Positions 35,401-47,400 of a DNA stretch of 64,000 nt are shown in pieces. The notes beneath the pieces are model-generated. The model saw nothing but the letters and a program-made list of their open reading frames with translations, was not told the DNA's origin and did no database searches. The translations under genes were made by a program, and so were the position numbers. How positions within the stretch are numbered: position 1 is the stretch's first letter; each line of letters opens with the position of its first letter. This DNA is from Chrysogorgia sp. JL179-B06 (lineage: Eukaryota; Cnidaria; Anthozoa; Scleralcyonacea; Chrysogorgiidae): positions 877,001-941,000 of the forward strand of contig JAYKKM010000416.1 of the NCBI GenBank assembly GCA_035772405.1. Reading direction: 5' to 3'.

Positions 35401-38400
35401 AAGAGGAAGAGTAGTAGGAAGAGTAAAAAGAGAAAGAGTAGTAGGAAGAGTAAAAAAGAGGAAGAGTAGTAGGAAGAGTTAAAAAGAGAAAGAGTAGTAG
35501 GAAGAGTAAAAAGAGGAAGAGTAGTAGGAAGAATAAAAAGAGGAAGAGTAGTAGGAAGAGTAAAAAGAGAAAGAGTAGTAGGAAGAGTAAAAAGAGGAAG
35601 AGTAGTAGGAAGAGTAAAAAGAGAAAGAGTAGTAGGAAGAGTAAAAAGAGGAAGAGTAGTAGGAAGAGTAAAAAGAGGAAGAGTAGTAGGAAGAGTAAAA
35701 AGAGGAAGAGTAGTAAGAAGAGTAAAAAGAGGAAGAGTAAAAAGAGAAAGAGTAGTAGGAAGAGTAAAAAGAGGAAGAGTAGTAGGAAGAGTAAAAAGAG
35801 GAAGAGTAGTAGGAAGAGTAAAAAGAGGAAGAGTAGTAGGAAGAGCAAAAAAAGAGGAAGAGAATTAATAAGAGTAAAAAGAGGAAGAGTAGTAGGAAGA
35901 GCAAAAAAGAGGAAGAGAATTAATAAGAGTAAAAAGAGGAAGAGTAGTAGGAAGAGTAAAAAGAGAAAGAGTAGTAGGAAGAGTAAAAAGAGGAAGAGTA
36001 GTAGGAAGAGTTAAAAAGAGAAATAGTAGTAAGAAGAGTAAAAAAGAGGAAGAGTAAAAAGAGGAAGAGTAGTAGGAAGAGTAAAAAGAGCAAGAGTAAA
36101 AAGAGGAAGAGTAAAAAGAGAAAGAGTAAAAAGAGGAAGAGCAAAAAGAGGAAAGAGTAAAAAGAGAAAGAGTAGTAGGAAGAGTAAAAAGAGGAAGAGT
36201 AGTAGGAAGAGTAAAAAGAGGAAGAGTAGTAGGAAGAGTAAAAAGAGGAAGAGTAGTAGGAAGAGCAAAAAGAGGAAGAGAATTAATAAGAGTAAAAAGA
36301 GGAAGAGTAGTAGGAAGAGTAAAAAGAGGAAGAGAATTAATAAGAGTAAAAAGAGGAAGAGTAGTAGGAAGAGTAAAAAGAGAAAGAGTAGTAGGAAGAG
36401 TAAAAAGAGGAAGAGTAGTAGGAAGAATAAAAAGAGGAAGAGTAGTAGGAAGAGTAAAAAGAGAAAGAGTAGTATGAAGAGTAAAAAGAGGAAGAGTAGT
36501 AGGAAGAGTAAAAAGAGAAAGAGTAGTAGGAAGAGTAAAAAGAGGAAGAGTAGTAGGAAGAGTAAAAAGAGGAAGAGTAGTAGGAAGAGTAAAAAGAGGA
36601 AGATTAGTAGGAAGAGTAAAAAGAGGAAGAGTAGTAGGAAGAGTAAAAAGAGGAAGAGTAGTAGGAAGAGCAAAAGAGGAAGAGAATTAATAAGAGTAAA
36701 AAGAGGAAGAGTAGTAGGAAGAGTAAAAAGAGGAAGAGAATTAATAAGAGGAAAAAGAGGAAGAGTAGTAGGAAGAGTAAAAAGAGAAAGAGTAGTAGGA
36801 AGAGTAAAAAGAGGAAGAGTAGTAGGAAGAATAAAAAGAGGAAGAGTAGTAGGAAGAGTAAAAAGAGAAAGAGTAGTAGGAAGAGTAAAAAGAGGAAGAG
36901 TAGTAGGAAGAGTAAAAAGAGGAAGAGTAGTAGGAAGAGTAAAAAGAGAAAGAGTAGTAGGAAGAGTAAAAAGAGGAAGAGTAGTAGGAAGAGTAAAAAG
37001 AGGAAGAGTAGTAGGAAGAGTAAAAAGAGAAAGAGTAGTAGGAAGAGTAAAAAAGAGGAAGAGTAGTAGGAAGAGTAAAAAGAGAAAGAGTAGTAGGAAG
37101 AGTAAAAAGAGGAAGAGTAGTAGGAAGAATAAAAAGAGGAAGAGTAGTAGGAAGAGTAAAAAGAGAAAGAGTAGTAGGAAGAGTAAAAAGAGGAAGAGTA
37201 GTACTAGTAGGAAGAGTAAAAAGAGAAAGAGTAGTAGGAAGAGTAAAAAGAGGAAGAGTAGTAGGAAGAGTAAAAAGAGGAAGAGTAGTAGGAAGAGTAA
37301 AAGAGGAAGAGTAGTAAGAAGAGTAAAAAGAGGAAGAGTAAAAAGAGAAAGAGTAGTAGGAAGAGTAAAAAGAGGAAGAGTAGTAGGAAGAGTAAAAAGA
37401 GGAAGAGTAGTAGGAAGAGTAAAAAGAGGAAGAGTAGTAGGAAGAGCAAAAAGAGGAAGAGAATTAATAAGAGTAAAAAGAGGAAGAGTAGTAGGAAGAG
37501 CAAAAAGAGGAAGAGAATTAATAAGAGTAAAAAGAGGAAGAGTAGTAGGAAGAGTAAAAAGAGAAAGAGTAGTAGGAAGAGTAAAAAGAGGAAGAGTAGT
37601 AGGAAGAGTAAAAAGAGAAATAGTAGTAAGAAGAGTAAAAAGAGGAAGAGTAAAAAGAGGAAGAGTAGTAGGAAGAGTAAAAAGAGCAAGAGTAAAAAGA
37701 GGAAGAGTAAAAAGAGAAAGAGTAAAAAGAGGAAGAGCAAAAAGAGGAAGAGTAAAAAGAGAAAGAGTAGTAGGAAGAGTAAAAAGAGGAAGAGTAGTAG
37801 GAAGAGTAAAAAGAGGAAGAGTAGTAGGAAGAGTAAAAAGAGGAAGAGTAGTAGGAAGAGCAAAAAGAGGAAGAGAATTAATAAGAGTAAAAAGAGGAAG
37901 AGTAGTAGGAAGAGTAAAAAGAGGAAGAGAATTAATAAGAGTAAAAAGAGGAAGAGTAGTAGGAAGAGTAAAAAGAGAAAGAGTAGTAGGAAGAGTAAAA
38001 AGAGGAAGAGTAGTAGGAAGAATAAAAAGAGGAAGAGTAGTAGGAAGAGTAAAAAGAGAAAGAGTAGTATGAAGAGTAAAAAGAGGAAGAGTAGTAGGAA
38101 GAGTAAAAAGAGAAAGAGTAGTAGGAAGAGTAAAAAGAGGAAGAGTAGTAGGAAGAGTAAAAAGAGGAAGAGTAGTAGGAAGAGTAAAAAGAGGAAGATT
38201 AGTAGGAAGAGTAAAAAGAGGAAGAGTAGTAGGAAGAGTAAAAAGAGGAAGAGTAGTAGGAAGAGTAAAAAGAGAAAGAGTAGTAGGAAGAGTAAAAAGA
38301 GGAAGAGTAGTAGGAAGAGTAAAAAGAGGAAGAGTAGTAGGAAGAGTAAAAAGAGAAAGAGTAGTAGGAAGAGTAAAAAAGAGGAAGAGTAGTAGGAAGA

Positions 38401-41400
38401 GTAAAAAGAGAAAGAGTAGTAGGAAGAGTAAAAAGAGGAAGAGTAGTAGGAAGAGTAAAAAGAGGAAGAGTAGTAGGAAGAGTAAAAAGAGGAAGAGTAG
38501 TAGGAAGAGTAAAAAAGAGGAAGAGTAGTAGGAAGAGTAAAAAGAGAAAGAGTAGTAGGAAGAGTAAAAAGAGGAAGAGTAGTAGGAAGAGTAAAAAGAG
38601 GAAGAGTAGTAGGAAGAGTAAAAAGAGAAAGAGTAGTAGGAAGAGTAAAAAGAGGAAGAGTAGTAGGAAGAGTAAAAAGAGGAAGAGTAGTAGGAAGAGT
38701 AAAAAGAGAAAGAGTAGTAGGAAGAGTAAAAAGAGGAAGAGTAGTAGGAAGAGTAAAAAGAGGAAGAGTAGTAGGAAGAGCAAAAAGAGGAAGAGAATTA
38801 ATAAGAGTAAAAAGAGGAAGAGTAGTAGGAAGAGTAAAAAGAGGAAGAGAATTAATAAGAGTGAAAAGAGGAAGAGTAGTAGGAAGAGTAAAAAGAGAAA
38901 GAGTAGTAGGAAGAGTAAAAAGAGGAAGAGTGGCACCGTATGGGAAGCCAAAGTTTTTGAGTAGGAAGAGTGAAAGGAGCACGTAAGGAATGTAACGAAT
39001 TACACGAAGGGATCAAACAATTCAACCATGCATATGGTCATTTGACCATGCTATCGACTGATCGTCTCGTTTGATCCATTTTGTGTTCAATAGCGAAGTT
39101 AATAAACAAAACAACGAGGTTTGAAAAGGGCATGTTTTGAAAGCAACAAACTCGCGAGAATAATATACTGTTTTAAAAATACCTTCTATTTTATTGCCTG
39201 ATGAACTCACTGGGAAAAGAACAATCTTTATCTATACGAAGTAAAATACCCAACAGCTCTCGACTTAAAATCCAAAATCTTTCGGTGAAATTGTGAAAAA
39301 GACAGCGAAGACCTTTCCAGAGCGACAGTTGCTGCCCATAATATCTGTCTGTTCGCTTTGAAACAACAAGCCAAACCTTCAGACAGCTGATTCCAGTAAT
39401 GATTAAGCTTTTGCCTAAAACTAGTCAGTATTTTTGATATTCAAAGTCGAGTTTTTTATCCATATTCTTCTCTTTGTTGTCGGATTTGTCGGCAAAACAA
39501 ATTTAAAATTTCGACTGCTGTTGGAGACGAATTATGATTGGTAGTTGATAATTCTTGGGAGAATTTGTATTCTCTCTCATCGTATTATTTTTGGATAAAA
39601 TTCGTTATTTCTCTGTCGTTATTTTATAAAATAAATACCAAATGGTTTTCCGTGCAGGATACTGTGATCCAAACACTTGGGACGTTGCTCGACTTCCAAA
39701 AAGCTAAAAAACACTATATCGGCTCGTGTTTTTTTACGCTTTTCGAAAGTCTCGCAACATCCCGCGTGTTTGGATCACAGTATCCTGCACGGAAAACATT
39801 TGGTATTGCTTTAATAAAACATGTTGTGCTGCATGGCCAAAATAGAAATACAAATCAAATATCTAAAAAGGTTGGTGTACATCAACCTTTTTAGATATTT
39901 GATGTGAATGTATAATGTCGACATTAACTAAACCCTAACCCTAATCGTAACACCAATCCTAACCGTTAACTCTAAACCCTAATCGTACTACACCCGTGGA
40001 AACAAAATGCCCTGTATGGAGTTGGACGTCAAATGGGGATTTTGGCTTTGAGGATTTGAGAGAAAAAGTTGATAAAATCTCGTTGACGTCACACTCATTA
40101 ACATTTCGGACAAACAAACATTAATAGAATATCAATGCAAAGCTTAAATCGCAAAACATTTTCCCATTCAGCTATTCACTTCATGTAGAATCTATATAAG
40201 TAATATCGTATTTGGGGCCATAGGCACTTTAATTGGCCGATCACATGAGATGTTCATCCCAGGTAGCCGCGCTGAAATTTCAACCCTCTGGATCGAGTAG
40301 CTATTGACCTCTTTCATAATGGCACCTATAAATTAAATATTCTTTTATATTCATTTAAATTAGCCTTTCTGACCTCGTTTGTGTGTCTGTAATTCCAATG
40401 AATCTTTGCTTTGTAACGAGGCCCAGAAAGGCTAATTTGCATGCATAGCGCATATAAAAGAATATTTATACTGGCCGCCATTATGAAAGAGGTCTATTGT
40501 TCAGCTCCTGGAAATTGCACGGGTCTGTGCGGGAAAGTGATTCATTCCCAGGGCACTAACGCGTGGCGGTTCTCTTGAATAACAAATAAATATATGGTCG
40601 GTTGTTATGTATTTTTCTCCCGGAAAATTATTTCTCTATATATGCTTTGTTCAAAACGGGCACTTTTCATGTTTAAAAAGGGAACTTTTCCATGTTATAT
40701 AGTTTTGCTAGAACAGAGACTATCTGTCTCTGTTGTCTATAGTCACGAGACATTCCACTAATACGCGTTAACTCGAACAATTATTTTTGTCCTTTCAACA
40801 GTGATCAATCTGCGGAGTTTTCATTATATTTACCTTGCGTTTGGGATTATGACTATACTGTTGGCAATAGCAACGCTAGTGAACGCATCAAAAGTAAGTC
40901 TAATATATGAAAGCTGTTTATAGATTTCCTATAGTAGTTTGGTGTAATATAACGGGATAGTACAGTGGTCACTAAAAGCTGCTTTTCTTTCCAAAAGTCA
41001 AGCACTGTACCTCTGATACATTAACTGAATGGGTTTAATACTATTGGAAAATCGCAAATGTAAAAATTACGAGAAACGTATTCCATATAAGGAAGTGTGC
41101 CGACGAGCAAATACATGGCACTCGTACCAGCCCACTGGATGTGAGATTGTTTACACGTTACGATATGTTCGATTATCCGCTCTTTTTAAGAAAACTACAT
41201 TCGCTGATAAGCTGTACGCATATTGTAAACAGATAATTTATCTTTGTTCTAATATATATTGTAGCTTTGGGAGTTGATTATTTCTCTAGAAAACGTTCGT
41301 CGAAGACAGCCGAAAGTTCGTGTTTTTGTGTATCCGTATTACGAAAATTATACTACCGGGATAAAGCTGTACGTATGTTGTAAATAGATCATTTAACTTT

Positions 41401-44400
41401 CCTTTTATATTTCTCAAGAAAACGTTTGCCAAAGGGTTCCAATTAACTAGGAGGCTGGTACGAGGGTGTAACGTGTCAGCTATTTGCTCGTTAATTCACT
41501 CTATTTGCTCGTCAATGCCTTCTATTTGCGCCTCCTTATAAGGAATTACGTACTCGATACCCCTATCTAAATATCGGTCCCGGGAGACTGAAACGAGCGT
41601 TGCCAGAATCCAATGAGCAGTGCTAATTGACGGTACCGAAAAGATGGCGGCTGTACATTTTACCCGAATGCTTTGCGACCTTAAATCACCTGTAATAACA
41701 GCTAAATATTGCTTACCTTGTAAACATGAATAATTAAATGCGTAAAAGATTCCTTTCTAGCAAACTTAATCTTTTTGAAACTGCTATTTCTACGAGATTC
41801 AATGTTTACTGCGCGCAAGGAATTATGGTTAAACGTACCAGTCACCATCTTTTTCGGTACCGTCAAATGCAGGTCGGGCTTTCAAGTAGTTATTTTATTC
41901 CAATGTCATTTAAAGGGGAACTGTACTCAAAAATCAATTACTTTTAAATAAAAGGCCTTACTATAATGTTTATAAATGTTAATAGTTTTACGGTATCTGC
42001 TATTGTTCTCGAGAAATAATGTTTTCATTCTCGCGTATTTTATGTTTCTGGACGCCCTCATTTTAGAGCAGCTGCTGTAAAACTATTAATACTTCTACAC
42101 ATTTTACTAAAAGGCCTTTAATTTAAAAGTGATTTATTTTCAATAGAGTTTGTCAAACAGACCTGTTTAGAAATTTTCTTCGTATTTCACTGTTCAATCA
42201 CTGTCTAACGTCTTCGCGTGTCCCTGCGTTGACGTCACTTCCTGTGAATAGTCAACCAACTTTAGCAGGGAAAATGACATCAAGATGAAACTGTAGCTGA
42301 TGATAATATTAAGTAAACCTCCTTCGCAGGAAACTCTCATGTGGCTTCTTAGTTGTGTGGGCAATGTTTTTTCCGATTCAAATAAAAATTCCCTTCACAA
42401 ATCCCAACAATCCCTATAATTCCCTTCAATCCCATACAAAACATAACTCGCACAAACCTTGGAATCTATTTGACTTGGAAAATACATTTCCCACATAACT
42501 AAGAAGGCACAGAGTTGCCTGCGGAGGAGGCTAATATTAAGTATATTTATCCGAAAGTGCCAAAGATTATGTATACCTTACTTGTATTTAAATTCGCTTA
42601 ATACTAATTTTCGCTCAGTCATAAATTCGCGCGTTTTAATTTCGCGCACCTTTCAAAGAGAGCATACTAGTAAAATTCATTCGCCTCTAGGGAGGGTCCG
42701 GGGGGCATGTCCCGCCAGGGAAATGTTTGAATTCTAAGGCTTCGAAACAGCTATTTCCTGCATTTTGAAGGACGTTTTAACAGAAAAATTCATAAACAAT
42801 GACAAATCATATTTTTAGTTCATCTCATCATTGAACTTAATATTAACCAAACTTTTGAATTTACTGATAACTATCTAACTTGCTTTTATAAACTTTAATG
42901 CTTTTATAAACACTCGTGTGTTGCATGCAGGGTGTGGATTATAATTGTTAAAAATAACCAAGCCTATTAAAGGCTAGCTGTCACGAAGTATGAAAGTCAG
43001 ATTCTTTAACTTTTTAAAGCTTTCTATATTTTTAATATTTTTTAACTGGGGCAAAAACGTGGGCTGAAGCCTCCCCAGCCCCCCTGCGCGGTCCCTGTGT
43101 TTACCAACTATATCAGTGATTCAAGCTTTTTCGCCGAGAAAATCGGAAAGTTTACGTAAATGAGGACGAATCTTTATCACATATTGTAAAATCATTAATA
43201 ATTCATGAAGAAAATACAAAAGAAATTAATATTTAATCAGCATCTTTAACACAGGATAAAACATTGATTAATAAAACATCACAATGTTTTATCAAAGTTT
43301 AATAACATGTCAAATTGAGCTTTTTCAGAGTTAAAATAATTAGTTTGTACCGTTTCTACAACTTCCAAACAAAGTATGCATCATATATTCTATTCATTTT
43401 ACACTAGTTCGTTAAAATATTCGCGGCCGATGTTTATGGGCAGTTACAACGGCTCGGCTGCGGCTCGCCATTGTAACTGCCCATAAACATCGGCCGCTCA
43501 TCGCGTTTTAACTACTACATAAACTGATAAAGACACGATACGGTCATGATTTGCTTTGTGTTTTCCTCATGAATTATTAATGAGTTTTTGAAAAATATAT
43601 AAAAAGCCCAAATAGTCCAGCGGCTAAGGTGAAATCGTTCGTTTTGGGATTAAAGCATGAAACTTGGCAGGTAGATAGAGTTACTAGTGCGGTGAATTTC
43701 TGAACCCAATTTACCTATTAAAGTACTATCTTATAAAAAGGTGAATTTTAGCTAATATCACCCATATTATTAGAAAGTTCGCAAAAAACTATATGAAGGA
43801 CATTCAAGTGGGTTGTACGATTTTCCAAGCTCGTTTTGAGTTACAGATTTGAGTTACAGAAGGCTAAACCCAAGAAAAACAAGCATTATAATTTGTAGCA
43901 TTTTGCGGCATTTTCCACATTTTTGAGCGTTAATAACTCAAAATAGCTTAGAAAATCGTCCTACCCGCTTGAATGTCCTTCATATAGGTTTTGCGAACTT
44001 TCTAATGAATGATATGGATGATATTCGCTAAAGGTGAACTTTGAATTTTCACTTTTTTATAAGATAGTACTTTAATAGGTAAATTGGAAGAAAACCTCGA
44101 TGTTGTGGCAACCAGGAAGAAATCTGCGTTACCTCTATATCAGAAAATCATCAGCACTACAGTAACTCTATTTACATGCCAAGTTTCATGCTTTAATCAC
44201 AAAACGAACGATTGAGGCAAAATTTCGGGCTTAACCGCCGGGCTAAAACATGAGATAGGCACTTTAATATGGATTAGTTGGCGAACTCAAATGGCAGTGT
44301 GGAATTCTAGCTCAATGGTTAGACCGCCTCATCGTAGTCATCGACAATCATAAACTTAATACTTTGTCGATTGAAATGCCAAATATTACTTGAATAGCAG

Positions 44401-47400
44401 GTAAAGTCGATCAGAACAACAAGCTGCAATTGCTCTAACTAAAACATTCCTTCCTTCTTTCTTGTTAGCAATCCGAACACTTCCTGAAGTTCATTTTTCA
44501 ATGTAACGTTTTCAGATGTATTGTGCTATTTGTGGGCATCGTGTACGCCTGCGTCGCTATGAAACACGTAAGTTGACGACTGTAATTTTTGTATCTACAG
44601 AACTTGCGCGAGTAGATACTGCGCTTGCGCTAGTAGATACATTGCTATGATGTGGGTCAAAACTAAACGTCTAAGTAACAATCATAGTGTAAGTAACAAT
44701 AGAAGAATCGGAACCAATCAAACCACGAATACGAAGAGGAAGTATCGTTCGGAACCAATTAAATATCGAATACGAACAATCTTTCGGAAGTATATGCAGA
44801 CCCGTATCCAGATGTTTTCCGATAGTTTTCGATCTCATGTTGTGTCGAGCAACGTCCATAAGTTAATTGTCACGCTTATGGCGTTGAAACTGATGTTCTA
44901 CTGGACCGATTTGCACGAGCTTGGTCTCTATCGTTTTGTTGAAAAATGAAGTGACTGTGCATATATTGAGAAGTTACAGATACATAACATTAATATACAC
45001 AGATTAACGCGCGTGAGCCCATACAACCGAAATGCTCAAATTGGATTTTCCATCTTCAAAAATTCATTCGGCGCATAAACAAAATATATGGCAATATCAC
45101 GTTTAAATAAAAGAAGCAGTCATGCTATGGCGGTTACGGTGTCAAAACGGACGTTCTACTGAACCGATATGGACGAACTTGGTCTCGTCGTTTTGTTGTA
45201 ACATGAAATGACCATATATTGAGAAGTTAATGATGCGTATCTTGATAATAAAAAGCCATTTCGCCAATTGATATGTTAAAGTAAATGGTTTGAACCTAGG
45301 AGTATCATTAGTTCAGAGTCAAGTAAAGCGTGATTGTCAGGTTTGCCTATATATATATATACGTCTGGTTCATTACGTCATCGTTTGTTTGTGTCATAAT
45401 TAGTGTGAGTGGGTGTTGCGTCATGCGTTAAGCGTGGGCCACTAGCTGAACACAAACGAGCTACTAGAAACGGGGACAGGACTAATCACATATATAGTTG
45501 AAAACCACGTACAAACAAAACACGCGATACATTCAGCCGAGTCCCAGTCAATATCCTTTAGCACAAACTCCAAACAGCGACTTACATTAGAAAGTTGGTA
45601 TACCAACTTGGAACATAAACCACTTAACAGATCACAACAATTACCGACACCATACAATTAAGAGACTTCTTCGCACGCACCAACGAGCATGCTTAACGCA
45701 TGACGCAACACCCACTCACACTAATTATGACTATATTGGCAACTTCACACATCTAATTGATATATGTTGTTTAAGGACCCACACAGATTAACGCGCGTGG
45801 GCGTCATGCAATGTGCAAATTGCATTTTCAAAGAAAACTTCATTTCTATTTTCAATTAGAACAAACTTTTCACAACATGATAACAAATGGTAAACTATAG
45901 TATATATGTATATAAGGTATACTGAGACCTACCATAACATTTGATAGCAGTAGATACATGTACGTCTAAGGGTACTGTGGGAAATTGCCTCCGCAGTTTG
46001 GAATTTACCACACAATCACAATTTGGTTGATTTTGTATTTATTTATAAGAAAACATTCACAATCCCAAGGTTGTCCTCTCGCGCACACACTCACTATCTC
46101 ACTTGTATTTTTGACAACACATCACGCACACACATCACGCACACACGTACATTGATCATACCGACGCTCTCTTCTCACATGATCTGATTGGCTAATGTCC
46201 TATACTAAATGGATTACAAATTCTTCTCACTTAAGTTTGTCCCTATTTAATCTAATACCGTAACCTAAATTTAACCCTTAATTATTACCTGTTTACACTC
46301 GTAACTCATAATTATACAACTTTCACATTCCTGGCTCTCGTCAATCTGCACTCCACTTCACTCAGATGCAACTTTCTCATTCTTACCATTTGGATAGCAT
46401 TTTGTCTGGGATAATTGCGGTAAAATTCTAAAGGATAAATTACAAAAATTCCAATCTCGTGCCGTTAGAGTATTAACAGGCGCTACCTACGAGGTTGGGC
46501 TACACTTGATACGAGGCGATCCTATGCTAAATCAATATTGGTCTATAAGATACTTAATGCTCATACCGCACCTAGCCTTGGGAACACATTCGTGAGAAGA
46601 AGTATTAGTCAAGATACTTATAATCTTCGCAATAATTTAACAGATTTGACAATTCCAAAACCTAGAAAAGAATTTTTAAAAAAGACATTTAAATATAGTG
46701 GTGCTATGCTATGGAATAAACTATCTTGTGAAACGAAGACTGCGGAGACTCTTTACTCTTTTAATGTAGTTTTTAGTTTAGTTTTTTATACCTATAATTT
46801 CTACTTGTGTTATAGTATTTTTTGTGTGTGAACACGCCCCTCGTGGAAATCAGCTATTGTTGTTGGGGCTACCGTGTTATTTTTTAAATAAAGATTTACC
46901 TACCTGTACCTACTACTACAGGTACCTATTTTTATGATATATAGCAAAGCGAAAATGTGGTGAACTGTCGAGATTTTTAGGAATGAAATACAGACGTTTC
47001 GAGCGCAGCCCTTTTGTTAACCGGGATTATGGTCAATTAAATAATAATAATAATTTATCTTATAGATACTAACCGTGAGCTTATCATCTACTTTATTGGT
47101 CATAGATTTGTGTTTTTCGGTAAGTCCTTTACATTTATATGTCAAAAATATTATGGCTGCCTCTATCAATTCCACTATCAGAGCCACCAGGTGTCATCCC
47201 GGCTATGGCGACCATTTTTAAAAATGGGCAGTTCTAATTATAAAATAGAGTTTTTGAAACCCCCAACTAAATTGAAGTCTCAAGTCTAATATCTATGGAA
47301 AAAAAATCTTATTAGAAAACGACCCAAGGTATTCAAAATTTTCTGTCCAATAATAGGTACTCTAAGCAACTGATGAACACCCCATTTTCTAAATATTTTC

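Noticed and set aside
32323..38940. CRISPR array
   Set aside because: Units are contiguous without unique spacers and the DNA is eukaryotic.
32309..38982. Very long open frames (1179, 1003, 592, 532 and 250 codons) as proteins
   Set aside because: They lie wholly in the 12/15-base purine satellite, exist on both strands at once, and have the composition dictated by the repeat.
45975..46400. LTR beginning TGTGGGAAATT
   Set aside because: No second copy, no primer-binding site and no adjacent coding region.
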